Shown: piece by piece, positions 7,262 through 15,545 of the stretch | How positions within the stretch are numbered: the first letter of the stretch is position 1 | How the letters are laid out: each line of letters opens with the position of its first letter | Origin: MGBC163016 sp964469815 | GTDB taxonomy: Bacteria; Actinomycetota; Coriobacteriia; Coriobacteriales; Eggerthellaceae | DNA: 16,485 bases | Direction: 5' to 3' | NCBI GenBank assembly: GCA_964469815.1 | Contig: CAYXZC010000042.1 | Location: 1 to 16,485, forward strand | Position numbers and translations under genes: made by a program | Notes under the pieces: model-generated | The model's database searches: none | What the model saw: only the letters and a program-made list of their open reading frames with translations | Told to the model about the DNA's origin: nothing

Positions 7262-7471
7262 ATGTCACAACAAATGAAGGGTGGATTCAGACCACCACCA
7301 ATCGGCAATATCTTGTGGAAGTGCCCTGAGTGCAACACTTTCAATGCAGCGGAAGCAGAGACTTGCAAGAAATGCGGAGCTGCAAAGGTCATCACTGACG
7401 ACATCGCCGGCGCAACCTATAAGCCGATCGACGAGTCAGAGCGTCGCAACCAGGACAGGAAGTTCAAGTAA
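7262..7471 (+). CDS. Short zinc-ribbon protein (copy 2)
   Basis: A 69-residue protein with zinc ribbon C21-x2-C24-x10-C35-x2-C38 and an N-terminal FRPPP. It aligns with the copy encoded from 4075: FRPP at the same distance, then KC-x2-C-x-TFN-x2-EAE-x-CKKCGA. It lacks the Pro/Ala tail and instead ends in a charged segment (ESERRNQDRKFK). Ribosome site AAAGGGGAAAG precedes ATG 7262, 30 bases after the Fe-S subunit. It is last before a terminator, so the order zinc ribbon - enzyme - Fe-S - zinc ribbon brackets the complex. Function unknown. Confidence 0.85.
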   Translation: MSQQMKGGFRPPPIGNILWKCPECNTFNAAEAETCKKCGAAKVITDDIAGATYKPIDESERRNQDRKFK

Positions 7472-7483
7472 GCGATGTGACTA

Positions 7484-7535
7484 AAAGGGCTGGAGGTACT
7501 CACAGAGGGATGAACCTCCGGCCCTTTGTTTCTCT
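7484..7535 (+). terminator. Intrinsic terminator or attenuator between the enzyme genes and the permease
   Basis: Arms 7484-7497 (AAAGGGCTGGAGGT) and 7514-7527 (ACCTCCGGCCCTTT) pair over 14 bases with one wobble around a 16-base loop, followed by GTTTCTCT. It separates the zinc-ribbon gene from the permease, so the latter probably has its own promoter or depends on read-through. Confidence 0.85.
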
Positions 7536-7541
7536 AAGAAC

Positions 7542-7638
7542 AAGGCTTTCAGCCTTATCGGTTAAGCAGCAACCTTCAGGATTCTGTTAACGGATGCGGA
7601 TCGTTTTGTCGAGCGCGGATCCTATGAAAGCTTCATAG
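7542..7638. repeat. Short hairpins in the permease leader
   Basis: Two perfect small dyads lie in the 270-base gap before the permease: AAGGCT-TTC-AGCCTT (7542-7556) and CTATGAA-AGC-TTCATAG (7622-7638). The second is directly preceded by GCGGATCC, and another CGGATCC follows at about 7659, a layout reminiscent of the GGATCC pair upstream of the first zinc-ribbon gene. They may be operator or leader elements; no promoter could be assigned with confidence. Confidence 0.4.
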
Positions 7639-7740
7639 TGCTCACTTTGGATGCTCTCGGATCCGACAGCGGCAAGGTCGCATCATCTAACAGTATCTTG
7701 AAGATCGCTTAAGCTCATTCTAATTAGGAGGGAATGAGTT

Positions 7741-9369
7741 ATGAATCTTTTGATCTCTTTTATCCCGATCATCGTCATGATCGTGATGATCGTTGCGTTC
7801 AAGGTGCGCGGTGATATCACCGGTATCGTAGGTTGGGTGCTCACGATCGCGGTTGCCGTTGCTTTCTTCAATACGGATTTCGTATTCAGTTTGCTGGCAT
7901 CGCTTAAAGGTCTGCTCGCATCCATGGCTATCACCGGTATGGGATTCTTCGCTCTCTTGCAGATCACATTCATGCAAGAGACGGGCGCTCTGCAACGTGT
8001 TGTCATCTGGATCAAGACCTTCTCGCATGGTGATAAGCCGTGCCAGATCATGGTGATCAACGTTATCTTAGGCTCGATGCTCGTTTGCGTAGGTGCAACG
8101 CCTGCTATCATCTTGCCGCCTATCATGTTCGCCATGGGCTATTCCACGGTCATCGCTGTTGCGCTTCCTTGCATCGGTTATGACTCGCTGTGCACGTTCG
8201 CTATGTTGGGTGCTACTGTTGTTACCCTTACCGACATCCTCACAGGTGCCGGATTCACGATGATCGACGGCACTGCTCCGACGCTTCAGGTGGTTGCGCA
8301 GTACTTCACCAACTACCTGCCGGTCATCACACCATGCATCTGCCTGTCCATGCTGTTCATGGCAGGTGGTGCAAAGCTTTTGAAAGAAGGCTGGCTTGCA
8401 GCTCTTATCACTGGTCTTTGCATGGGTGGCTTCGCCTTCATGTTCTCGCATCTCGTACCACAGTCCATCGTTTTGATGGGTGTTCTTTGCGGCGCATGTT
8501 CGCTCGTTGTCATGTTGCTCTACATGAAGATAAGAAAGGTGCAGTTCTTCGATCGCTCCGGACTCACTGAAGAGGATATCGCCTTGGAGAAGGAGATTCC
8601 GCTTTGGAAGGGTCTGCTCCCGTGGGCGTTGCTCATCTTCTTCTGCGTCATCACCAACTTCGTCGGTCCGCTGAAGGATATCCTGTACTCCGGTCCGCTG
8701 GAGATGCGCGTTAAGTTGTGGCCTGGCGATGCCGGACAGCCGATGCGCGTTATCTGGAATGCATATTTCTGGGTACTCATCTCCACGATCATCTCCGCAA
8801 TTTGGCTCAAGCCGCGCAACGGTTCGAGCTGGGGCACTATCCTCAAGAAGTGGAACAAGCGCTGGGCTCCGCCTACGATCAGCTCCATCGTTTACTTCAT
8901 GATCGCTTATGTCATGATGTACTCGGGTTACACCTTTGGCACGAACGCTGCTGGTGTTGAGACATGGTTCTTGGATCCCGCGAACCAAGATACGAACATA
9001 ATCGCGTTGTGGGCGCATTCGGCTGCTGCAGCGTTCGGTTGGTGGTATCCGGTCGCAAACGGCTTCTTGGGACTGCTCGCCGGTTTCGTAACAGGTTCGG
9101 AGACATCCACCATCGCTCTGTTTGCGAACTACAACCTCATCTCTGCACAGGATCTCGGACTCAATCCTCTCGCGGTCATCGCTTCCGGCGGTATCGCAGC
9201 TGGTTTGGCCTCCGTTATCACCCCTGTTAAGCTGCAGCAATCCGCCGCATCCCTTGACAAGGTCGGTGCTGAGTCTCAGGTTCTGCGTAAGGTTTTGCCC
9301 TACGCACTCGTTTTGGTGACAATCTCCGTCATCATGTCTCAGATCTTTGCGATCACGATTCCTGCTTAG
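7741..9369 (+). CDS. LctP-family (lactate permease) transporter
   Basis: A 542-residue, very hydrophobic inner-membrane protein with roughly 12-13 transmembrane segments and no signal peptide, matching the usual size of the L-lactate permease family (TC 2.A.14). The C-terminal motif FVTGSETSTIALFANYN (TGSETS at 451-456), then IASGGIAAGLASVITPVKLQQSAAS, lines up with the conserved GSDTSSNALFAALQ and GKMISPQSIAIA region of E. coli LctP. Family members carry lactate or glycolate by proton symport; here the substrate may be the carboxylate used by the adjacent molybdoenzyme. Start ATG 7741 follows TAGGAGGG. The overlapping ATG at 7734 is in another frame. It is separated from the enzyme genes by a terminator but followed by its own hairpin. 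Confidence 0.9.
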   Translation: MNLLISFIPIIVMIVMIVAFKVRGDITGIVGWVLTIAVAVAFFNTDFVFSLLASLKGLLASMAITGMGFFALLQITFMQETGALQRVVIWIKTFSHGDKPCQIMVINVILGSMLVCVGATPAIILPPIMFAMGYSTVIAVALPCIGYDSLCTFAMLGATVVTLTDILTGAGFTMIDGTAPTLQVVAQYFTNYLPVITPCICLSMLFMAGGAKLLKEGWLAALITGLCMGGFAFMFSHLVPQSIVLMGVLCGACSLVVMLLYMKIRKVQFFDRSGLTEEDIALEKEIPLWKGLLPWALLIFFCVITNFVGPLKDILYSGPLEMRVKLWPGDAGQPMRVIWNAYFWVLISTIISAIWLKPRNGSSWGTILKKWNKRWAPPTISSIVYFMIAYVMMYSGYTFGTNAAGVETWFLDPANQDTNIIALWAHSAAAAFGWWYPVANGFLGLLAGFVTGSETSTIALFANYNLISAQDLGLNPLAVIASGGIAAGLASVITPVKLQQSAASLDKVGAESQVLRKVLPYALVLVTISVIMSQIFAITIPA

Positions 9370-9419
9370 GTTGGCATATAGCTGACTCGTGATCTATCTA
9401 GGGGAGAAGATCTGGGTTG

Positions 9420-9446
9420 CGGGGGAGCTGATGATTGGCTCCCCCG
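9420..9446 (+). terminator. GC-rich hairpin after the permease
   Basis: CGGGGGAGC (9420-9428) and GCTCCCCCG (9438-9446) form a 9-base perfect stem with a 9-base loop, 50 bases after the permease stop. The following bases (TTGATATGG) are only weakly T-rich, so it could be a terminator or an mRNA-stabilising structure. Confidence 0.6.
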
Positions 9447-9457
9447 TTGATATGGAA

Positions 9458-9516
9458 CTGCAAGTCGATGATCCGTTTTATTTCATACTTTCCGAATCGG
9501 GTCATCGACTTGGCAG
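9458..9516. repeat. Long imperfect inverted repeat downstream of the permease
   Basis: CAAGTCGATGATCCG (9461-9475) and CGGGTCATCGACTTG (9498-9512) are complementary over 15 bases with one wobble. Pairing continues as CTG/CAG across one bulged G, for 18 pairs in all. The loop is 22 bases and T-rich. It may be a second transcription end, a convergent terminator, or a small mobile-type repeat. Confidence 0.6.
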
Positions 9517-9565
9517 GCCATAGAATAGAACCGTTTCGATATTCTTTCAAGCGAACTGTGCTGCC

Positions 9566-9859
9566 CTATCCGTGTGAATTCAAAAGATCCGCGCCATGCT
9601 TCTTGGAATGAAGGTCATGCTCTCTCAATTGTTTGACCCACAATCTTTTGACTGCATAGCATGTGAGATCTGCTTTTGTCTTTGTCTTTGAGCTCACTTT
9701 CCGATCATTCCGCTTCGTTGCGGGCGCGGGCCTTTTGGATTCATGTCTTAATGCAAAAAGCGTCAGTGCCATAGAGAGGCATTCGCTAGGGTGCCATAGG
9801 GGCACACCGAATGGCGCATTTTCTTTTGAGTAATACGGCTCGGATCGAACCCCCTTCAT
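9566..9859 (-). CDS. Possible small basic protein (doubtful)
   Basis: A 97-codon minus-strand ORF in the otherwise gene-free stretch before lhr. Reading the minus strand, GGGGGA lies a few bases before the ATG (9857-9859), a plausible ribosome site. The product is basic (RHESKRPAPATKRNDRK, then KTKTK), with no recognised domain or membrane segment. Its start lies within the loop of the inverted repeat at 9832-9887, which would hinder initiation. Composition is not clearly protein-like; it may be a chance ORF or part of a repeat element. Confidence 0.2.
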   Translation of the reverse strand: MKGVRSEPYYSKENAPFGVPLWHPSECLSMALTLFALRHESKRPAPATKRNDRKVSSKTKTKADLTCYAVKRLWVKQLREHDLHSKKHGADLLNSHG

Positions 9860-9887
9860 GTTCCATCCCCCAGATCCGAGTCGTATT
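9832..9887. repeat. 15-base imperfect inverted repeat upstream of lhr
   Basis: AATACGGCTCGGATC (9832-9846) and GATCCGAGTCGTATT (9873-9887) pair over 15 bases with one wobble, with a 26-base C-rich loop. No T-run follows on either strand, so a terminator is unlikely. It could be a regulatory structure or one end of a small repeat unit. Confidence 0.6.
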
Positions 9888-9904
9888 CATAGAGGATCGA
9901 CCTA

Positions 9905-9960
9905 TGTACCACATTGACCGCTCGGAGCTTTCTCGCCTGACCCTTGTACAACCTTGACCG
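9905..9960. repeat. 40-base-spaced direct repeat upstream of lhr
   Basis: TGTACCACATTGACCG (9905-9920) and TGTACAACCTTGACCG (9945-9960) match at 14 of 16 positions and start exactly 40 bases apart. Each contains TTGACC, close to a -35 box, but no convincing -10 box stands at the right distance. They may be paired binding sites controlling lhr. Confidence 0.4.
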
Positions 9961-10047
9961 ATTCGATCACCTGATCCAAGATATTCTTAAGATCGCACAA
10001 CGGAAGCCTTTCGTTTCCCTGCCACCAGGTCATCTGACTCCATTCGC

Positions 10048-13000
10048 ATGTATCATTGTGTCATGGGAAAGAACGCACGAAATAAGAGCATGGAGCAATT
10101 CTCGGATCACGTGAGAGAGTGGTTCTCGGCCGCTTTAGGTGTGCCGACGAAGATCCAAGAGAAGGCATGGAAATCCATCTCGCAGGGAAACGATACGCTC
10201 GTGATCGCGCCTACCGGGTCGGGCAAGACGTTCGCAGCGTTCCTGTATGCCATCGACAGCCTTATGGAAGGTAAGCTGGAATGCGCCGAGCGCGGGATCA
10301 GGTGGCAAAAGGGCGTGCGCGTTCTATATGTGTCGCCTTTGAAGGCTCTCGGAGCAGATGTGGAGCGGAATCTATCTGTTCCGTTGGCTCAGATTATGGG
10401 TACGGCCGCAACGGACCTTTCGAATGCTGGGCGGTCTTCTGCATCGCGTGTCCCCAAAGAGCTTTTCATACATACAGGTATGCGAACGGGCGATACTACA
10501 TCGAGCGAACGCGGGAAGCTCATCCGCAATCCTCCTGATATCCTCATTACGACACCTGAGTCGTTGTATCTGATGCTAACGTCGAAGGCTGCTGAGACTC
10601 TGTCCACAGTGGATACCGTGATAGTGGATGAGGTGCATGCTATAGCTGGAACGAAACGAGGTGCGCATCTAAGCCTTTCGCTCGAGCGTCTCGATAAGTT
10701 GCTCGTAAGATCGGCGCAACGCATAGGACTCTCTGCCACCGTGCGCCCGCGCGATGAGGTGGCGAGGTTCTTAGGAGGCGTTCACCCTGTCAGGATCGAG
10801 TCAGTGGATGATCCTCCCGCCATAGATGTCAAGGTTTCCGTGCCGGTGGATGATATGACATCCGTGCCCACTTTCGGTATGAACGTCGGCTATGGAGGAA
10901 TGAGCGCCGGGACTGCTGTTGGGATACCGGAAGGCGAAAGCCATTCGAAACCGGGAAAGGCTTCGTCCGGTGCGCTCGATATTCATGCGCATGGGCGCAG
11001 TGATGCTTGGAAGACCGATCGCTCGCTAAAAGCAGCTATGGATGCTAATAGCAGAGCAGCGCTTGCTATGACCGCTTCTGCTCCTGATACGCGCAAAGGT
11101 GCAGTATCGATCTGGCCTTATATCGAATCTTCCATTCTCGACCAGGTGCTATCTCATAGATCAACGATCGTCTTCGTCAACTCGCGTGGGCTTTGCGAGC
11201 GTCTGACATCTCGCTTGAACGAGATGTATGCGTCCAGGATGGGCTTCGCCTTCTTCGATGGAATGGCAGCTGAAGCTACTGCGAGCGTGAGGGCGGCGCC
11301 TTCTGCGATCAGATCATCCATCGGCTCGACCACCGAACTTGTCTTGCCAAGCAACCCGGATATATCCGACACCGTCATCGCCAAGGCGCACCATGGATCG
11401 GTCTCGAAGGACAGGCGCCTTGAGATCGAGCGTGAGCTCAAGAGCGGTGGATTGCGCTGCGTGGTGGCCACGTCGAGCTTGGAACTTGGCATCGACATGG
11501 GCGAGGTCGACCTTGTCATGCAGGTGGCTCCACCGATGTCGGTATCTTCCGGACTTCAACGCATAGGGCGTGCGAACCATCAGGTGGGCGGCCGATCGGT
11601 CGGCATCATCTTTCCGCGCGTGCGCACAGAGCTCGTAGATGCCGTTGCTATAACCGAAGGGATGATCGAAGGCAGGATCGAGCCCATAGGGATCATCGAG
11701 AATGCCTTGGATGTACTAGCGCAACAGACCGCAGCCGAGGTGGCAATGCACGCAGACGGTCTGTCTGCTGATACGTGGTTCTCAACCGTAAGACGCTCGG
11801 CTTGCTATGGGAATCTGAGCCGCACCGCCTTCGATTCCGTCATCCAGATGCTGGCCGGGCGCTATGCTTCGGGCGATGTAGCGGATTTCGCGCCACGCAT
11901 CCTCATCGATGAGGAGCAGGGGCTGCTGAAACCGCTTCCGCGAACCCAGCGGCTGGCCGTGATGTCTGCGGGCACGATCCCCGACAGAGGTATGTATCCG
12001 GTCATGCTGAATGCTCCTTCGGGAAAGCACGGACGCAAGCGCGTAGGAGAGCTTGATGAGGAGATGGTGCACGAGTCGCGTGTGGGTGACGTGATAATAC
12101 TGGGAACAAGCACGTGGAGGATATCCGAGATCAGCAACGATCGGGTGATAGTCGAGCCAGCTGTCGGTCGCTCGGCGAGGCTTCCCTTCTGGCATGGTGA
12201 GGGCGCCGGACGAGATATTGAATCAGGACGTTACAAGGGGGAATTGCTGGCTGATCTGGCCCATGCGTTGGCTGATGCTGCTGGGAATGATGACAAGGCC
12301 GGTGGTGGAATCGAGAGCGAGCTTTCAGATGGCCATCGAGCTTTCAGTGATTTCGAGAAGCCTTCATTCACCAAAGAGATGGAAGAGCGCCTTGAGCGCG
12401 ATGGACTGGATGCTCGGGCACGCAGGAATTTGTCCGCGTTGATGATGCGCCAGCGAGAGGCCACCAAGGGGATTCCCGACAGCACACATCTTGTAGTGGA
12501 ATTCACGCCTGATGATGCAGGTGGTATGTACATGGTGTTGCATTCGCCCTATGGCAGGCGCGTTCATGAGCCTTGGGCACTTGCGGTTTCAGAGCGCGTT
12601 CGCGCATCGTGGGGATTCGATGCGCAGGCAGCAGCGGCTGATGATGGCATCATCTTGCATATCCCCATGACCGATAACGACCCGCCTGATGCAACGGTCT
12701 TCCTGTTCGATCCGGATGATGCGGAAGATCTGGTGAAGGGATCGGTGAGCTCCACATCGCTTTTCGCTGCTCGGTTCCGAGAATGTGCGGCACGCGCTCT
12801 TCTCATGACGCCTGTGGCTCCTGGGAAAAGAGCGCCGCTTTGGCAGCAGCGCATGAGGGGCGGTCAGCTGCTCGAGGCTGCTCGCAATTCAGGGGATTTC
12901 CCTATGCTTGCCGAGGCTGCTCGAGAATGCTTGAACGATGTGTACGACCTTGCGGGTTTCGTGGATATCATGGATCGCTTGAAGAAGGGCAGCATCCGCA

Positions 13001-15417
13001 TTCGATCGGTTCGAACTGATGCCCCATCGCCTTTCGTGGCGCCGCTGTTGTTCGGATATGTGGCAGACAATCTGTACGCTGGCGATCTTCCCCATGCCGA
13101 GCAAGCTGGAGCAGCGCTCAGTGTGGATCCGATGCTCTTGGGGGAATTGCTCGGCACTGAGGATGTGCTATCGCTTTTGGATGAGGATGTGGTGGCGAAG
13201 GTCGAAGCCGAGCTGCAGCACACCGATCCTGACCGACGCGTGCATGGCGCAGAGGGGGTTGCCGAGCTTTTGCGTCAGTTGGGGCCGCTAAGTGCGGCGC
13301 AAGTGGCGGCGCGTTTGGATGCAGTGCCGAGCGGCGATGCCGATCTGTCGGATCGTGAAGATGCAGATGTGGATGCGCAGGCTGGCTCTCAAGATGCTGC
13401 ATGCGGCCGTCCTGCTGATGAAGCCGGAGCTTTGAAGTTGCTGCATGAGCTGCTGGTGCAGCGCCGAGCTTTCGAGTTCGATCTGGGTGGCAAGACGGTT
13501 TGGGCGCAGGCGGTGGATGCGATGAGGCTCCATGATGTATTGGGTATTCCTGTCCCCAAGTGGGCGCACATTCGAGAGGTGAAAGCTGCGGGTGTCGGAT
13601 CGAATGTCGCCGAGTTGTCGGGTGCGCCGGATGGGCATGAAGCCATATCGAGCGCTGGACGAAGCTTGCTCGACGGGCTCGTTCTCAGGTACGCACGAAC
13701 GCACGCGTTGTTCTGCGCTGAGAGCATTGCGCAGAACTTCGGGCTGGGCACATCCCTTGTAGAGGAGTCGCTCCTCAAGCTTTCTCGTGAAGGCGTTGTC
13801 AAAAAGCTTACTGCCAAGGGTGCGGCTTCTGGATGCGTTGATGGTGCGACCGTTGGCTCGGACGATGCGGTAGGTGATGTCTGGGTTGCTGTGGATATCC
13901 TCAAACGTTTGCGTTTGAGGTCCTTGGATAAGGCGCGTGCGGCTGTGGAGCCCGTGGATACATCAGTTTATATGAGGTATCTGTTCGAGTTGCAGGGGGT
14001 AGCTGGCGGCGAGGATCGAAATGGGATGGATGCGCTGGCGGATGTGATAAGCATGTTCGAGGGTGTTTATCTTCCTGCCAACCTTTGGGAGAGCGCGGTT
14101 TTTCCTGCGCGTGTTTCCGATTACTCCCCGGCGATGCTCGATGAGCTCATTGTGGCAGGTGAGGTCATCTGGGACGGAAGCACCGATGCATCGAGCGGGG
14201 CTCATACTGTTGCCTTCTATCCCACCGATTCTCCCGCGGCTCCCATAGCGGCAGATCTGGATGTGATGAGCTTCGAGAACTCTTGTGAGCCCGCTTCGGC
14301 TTCGTTGTCCGATACACCTTTTGTTTCGCCACAAGATCCATCTGATGCTGCGGTCGATCTACAACGGTTGATCGTGAGCGTGCTCGCGCAGGAAGGTCCG
14401 ATCACCTTCGTACGCATGCTGGATCTGGTGAAGATGCAGAGTGCATCTTCGATCGAGGATTTCGACCCAAGGCCGTCCGAGTGCGCAGATGTTCTGCTTG
14501 GCCTTCTATGGGAGGGAAGGGTGTCGCTCGACAGTTTCAGCGTGGTCAGATGCGATATTGACATATCCAAGCTGGACAGGTCGTCTTTGATCCCGGATGG
14601 GGCTGTTTCGGCTGTGCAGGATCGACGCGTCAGTTCGCGCAGAGGGTATTCGCGCCAGAGGAGCGCGGCTTCGGCTGCCAGAAGAAGCGCGCGCGAGCAG
14701 GTGATATCGCGGGCAAATGCCTTTGAGGCGCTCGAGGGGAATTGGAGCCTTGTGCTTCCGGCGGAGGAGTCCGACACCGTGCGGGCGATCGATGATGCGG
14801 AATCACTTCTGTTCAGGTATGGGGTGGTAACACATGATATCGCCGTGGCCGGAGGTTTGCGTTCGGGTATGAGATCGCTCTTCACCGTGCTCCGTGGTAT
14901 GGAGGATGCGGGTGATGTGCTGCGTGGTCGATTCGTTGACGGGCTTGAGATGAGCCAATATGCCGCACGGAGCACAATCGAGGATCTTCGTGATGGAAGA
15001 TTCACGGGATCGGATTCGGGTGGCGAAGCTGTGGTTTTGGATGCAACGGATCCTGCTATGCTCTATGGATCGGTATTCCCTTGGCCGGATGCGGTGCAGG
15101 ATGCAGTCGGATCGAAGCTATTGCGCCGTGAGGGGTGCAAGGTGGTCTTCGTCGGAGGTGCGCCTGTGGTATATGCATCGCTCAGGTTGAAGGATATAGT
15201 TGCGTTCACTGACGATGTTGCACTGCTCGAGCAGGCCATGGTCAGCCTGCGAAACAGTGTTTCAAAGGGTCGAGGCAGCGCGCTTGCGCTTTCCGCTTCG
15301 AGACAGCGGGTTGTCGTGGAGACTTTGAATGGGGAATCGGTGCTCGGAACTCCGTTTGCGGAGCTTCTCAAAGGCATCGGTTTCGTACTCGACACCAAGG
15401 GCATGCGCCTGTTGTAA
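10048..15417 (+). CDS. lhr: ATP-dependent helicase Lhr
   Basis: A 1789-residue superfamily 2 DNA helicase of the Lhr (large helicase-related) family, implicated in DNA repair. RecA domain 1 shows Walker A APTGSGKT (54-61), the DEVH box (194-197) and the LSAT motif (about 230). RecA domain 2 has TIVFVNSRG (about 373), TSSLELGIDMGEVD (from 475) and the arginine-finger motif QRIGRANH (504-511). The winged-helix/Lhr-core region with GKRAPLWQQR and LLFGYVADNLY (about 880-1040) and a long C-terminal extension follow, ending in the typical GIGFVLDTKG. The family norm is about 1500 residues; extra length lies in a linker of about 85 residues between the RecA domains (266-353) and in low-complexity acidic inserts such as around 1095-1130. 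No clear ribosome site precedes ATG 10048 or the alternatives at 10063 and 10090; the last (MEQFSDHVREWF) fits the usual family N-terminus best. It appears monocistronic. Confidence 0.95.
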   Translation: MYHCVMGKNARNKSMEQFSDHVREWFSAALGVPTKIQEKAWKSISQGNDTLVIAPTGSGKTFAAFLYAIDSLMEGKLECAERGIRWQKGVRVLYVSPLKALGADVERNLSVPLAQIMGTAATDLSNAGRSSASRVPKELFIHTGMRTGDTTSSERGKLIRNPPDILITTPESLYLMLTSKAAETLSTVDTVIVDEVHAIAGTKRGAHLSLSLERLDKLLVRSAQRIGLSATVRPRDEVARFLGGVHPVRIESVDDPPAIDVKVSVPVDDMTSVPTFGMNVGYGGMSAGTAVGIPEGESHSKPGKASSGALDIHAHGRSDAWKTDRSLKAAMDANSRAALAMTASAPDTRKGAVSIWPYIESSILDQVLSHRSTIVFVNSRGLCERLTSRLNEMYASRMGFAFFDGMAAEATASVRAAPSAIRSSIGSTTELVLPSNPDISDTVIAKAHHGSVSKDRRLEIERELKSGGLRCVVATSSLELGIDMGEVDLVMQVAPPMSVSSGLQRIGRANHQVGGRSVGIIFPRVRTELVDAVAITEGMIEGRIEPIGIIENALDVLAQQTAAEVAMHADGLSADTWFSTVRRSACYGNLSRTAFDSVIQMLAGRYASGDVADFAPRILIDEEQGLLKPLPRTQRLAVMSAGTIPDRGMYPVMLNAPSGKHGRKRVGELDEEMVHESRVGDVIILGTSTWRISEISNDRVIVEPAVGRSARLPFWHGEGAGRDIESGRYKGELLADLAHALADAAGNDDKAGGGIESELSDGHRAFSDFEKPSFTKEMEERLERDGLDARARRNLSALMMRQREATKGIPDSTHLVVEFTPDDAGGMYMVLHSPYGRRVHEPWALAVSERVRASWGFDAQAAAADDGIILHIPMTDNDPPDATVFLFDPDDAEDLVKGSVSSTSLFAARFRECAARALLMTPVAPGKRAPLWQQRMRGGQLLEAARNSGDFPMLAEAARECLNDVYDLAGFVDIMDRLKKGSIRIRSVRTDAPSPFVAPLLFGYVADNLYAGDLPHAEQAGAALSVDPMLLGELLGTEDVLSLLDEDVVAKVEAELQHTDPDRRVHGAEGVAELLRQLGPLSAAQVAARLDAVPSGDADLSDREDADVDAQAGSQDAACGRPADEAGALKLLHELLVQRRAFEFDLGGKTVWAQAVDAMRLHDVLGIPVPKWAHIREVKAAGVGSNVAELSGAPDGHEAISSAGRSLLDGLVLRYARTHALFCAESIAQNFGLGTSLVEESLLKLSREGVVKKLTAKGAASGCVDGATVGSDDAVGDVWVAVDILKRLRLRSLDKARAAVEPVDTSVYMRYLFELQGVAGGEDRNGMDALADVISMFEGVYLPANLWESAVFPARVSDYSPAMLDELIVAGEVIWDGSTDASSGAHTVAFYPTDSPAAPIAADLDVMSFENSCEPASASLSDTPFVSPQDPSDAAVDLQRLIVSVLAQEGPITFVRMLDLVKMQSASSIEDFDPRPSECADVLLGLLWEGRVSLDSFSVVRCDIDISKLDRSSLIPDGAVSAVQDRRVSSRRGYSRQRSAASAARRSAREQVISRANAFEALEGNWSLVLPAEESDTVRAIDDAESLLFRYGVVTHDIAVAGGLRSGMRSLFTVLRGMEDAGDVLRGRFVDGLEMSQYAARSTIEDLRDGRFTGSDSGGEAVVLDATDPAMLYGSVFPWPDAVQDAVGSKLLRREGCKVVFVGGAPVVYASLRLKDIVAFTDDVALLEQAMVSLRNSVSKGRGSALALSASRQRVVVETLNGESVLGTPFAELLKGIGFVLDTKGMRLL

Positions 15418-15450
15418 CATCCATCCGTTGTAGCATCCACCCGCGCCGTC

Positions 15451-15480
15451 ATCCCTAGCGCAATGTCGCGGGATCTTTTT
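15451..15480 (+). terminator. Intrinsic terminator after lhr
   Basis: ATCCC-(TA)-GCG (15451-15460) pairs with CGC-GGGAT (15467-15474) around CAATGT, then CTTTTT. An alternative outer pairing, CCCGCG (15440-15445) with CGCGGG (15467-15472), also ends before the same T-run. Confidence 0.8.
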
Positions 15481-15510
15481 GTGTTTCTACGTATTTGCAA
15501 GCGAATGATA

Positions 15511-15534
15511 TGCTAAAATGTTGGACGTACAACA
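15511..15534 (+). promoter_or_regulatory. Toxin-antitoxin promoter with overlapping operator
   Basis: TGCTAAAAT (15511-15519) fits an extended -10 element; a good -35 is not evident. Overlapping its end, TGTTG (15519-15523) and CAACA (15530-15534) form a dyad around GACGTA, placed just before the ribosome site. This is where RelB-type antitoxins usually bind to autoregulate. Confidence 0.5.
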
Positions 15535-15545
15535 AAGGAGATAAC

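Noticed and set aside
8068..9240. 390-residue minus-strand ORF opposite the permease
   Set aside because: Polar, repeat-free antisense translation of a clear membrane transporter; no ribosome site or family match.
15495..15545. N-terminal extension of the antitoxin from ATG 15495
   Set aside because: It would pass through the candidate promoter, operator and a strong ribosome site that position the start at 15546.
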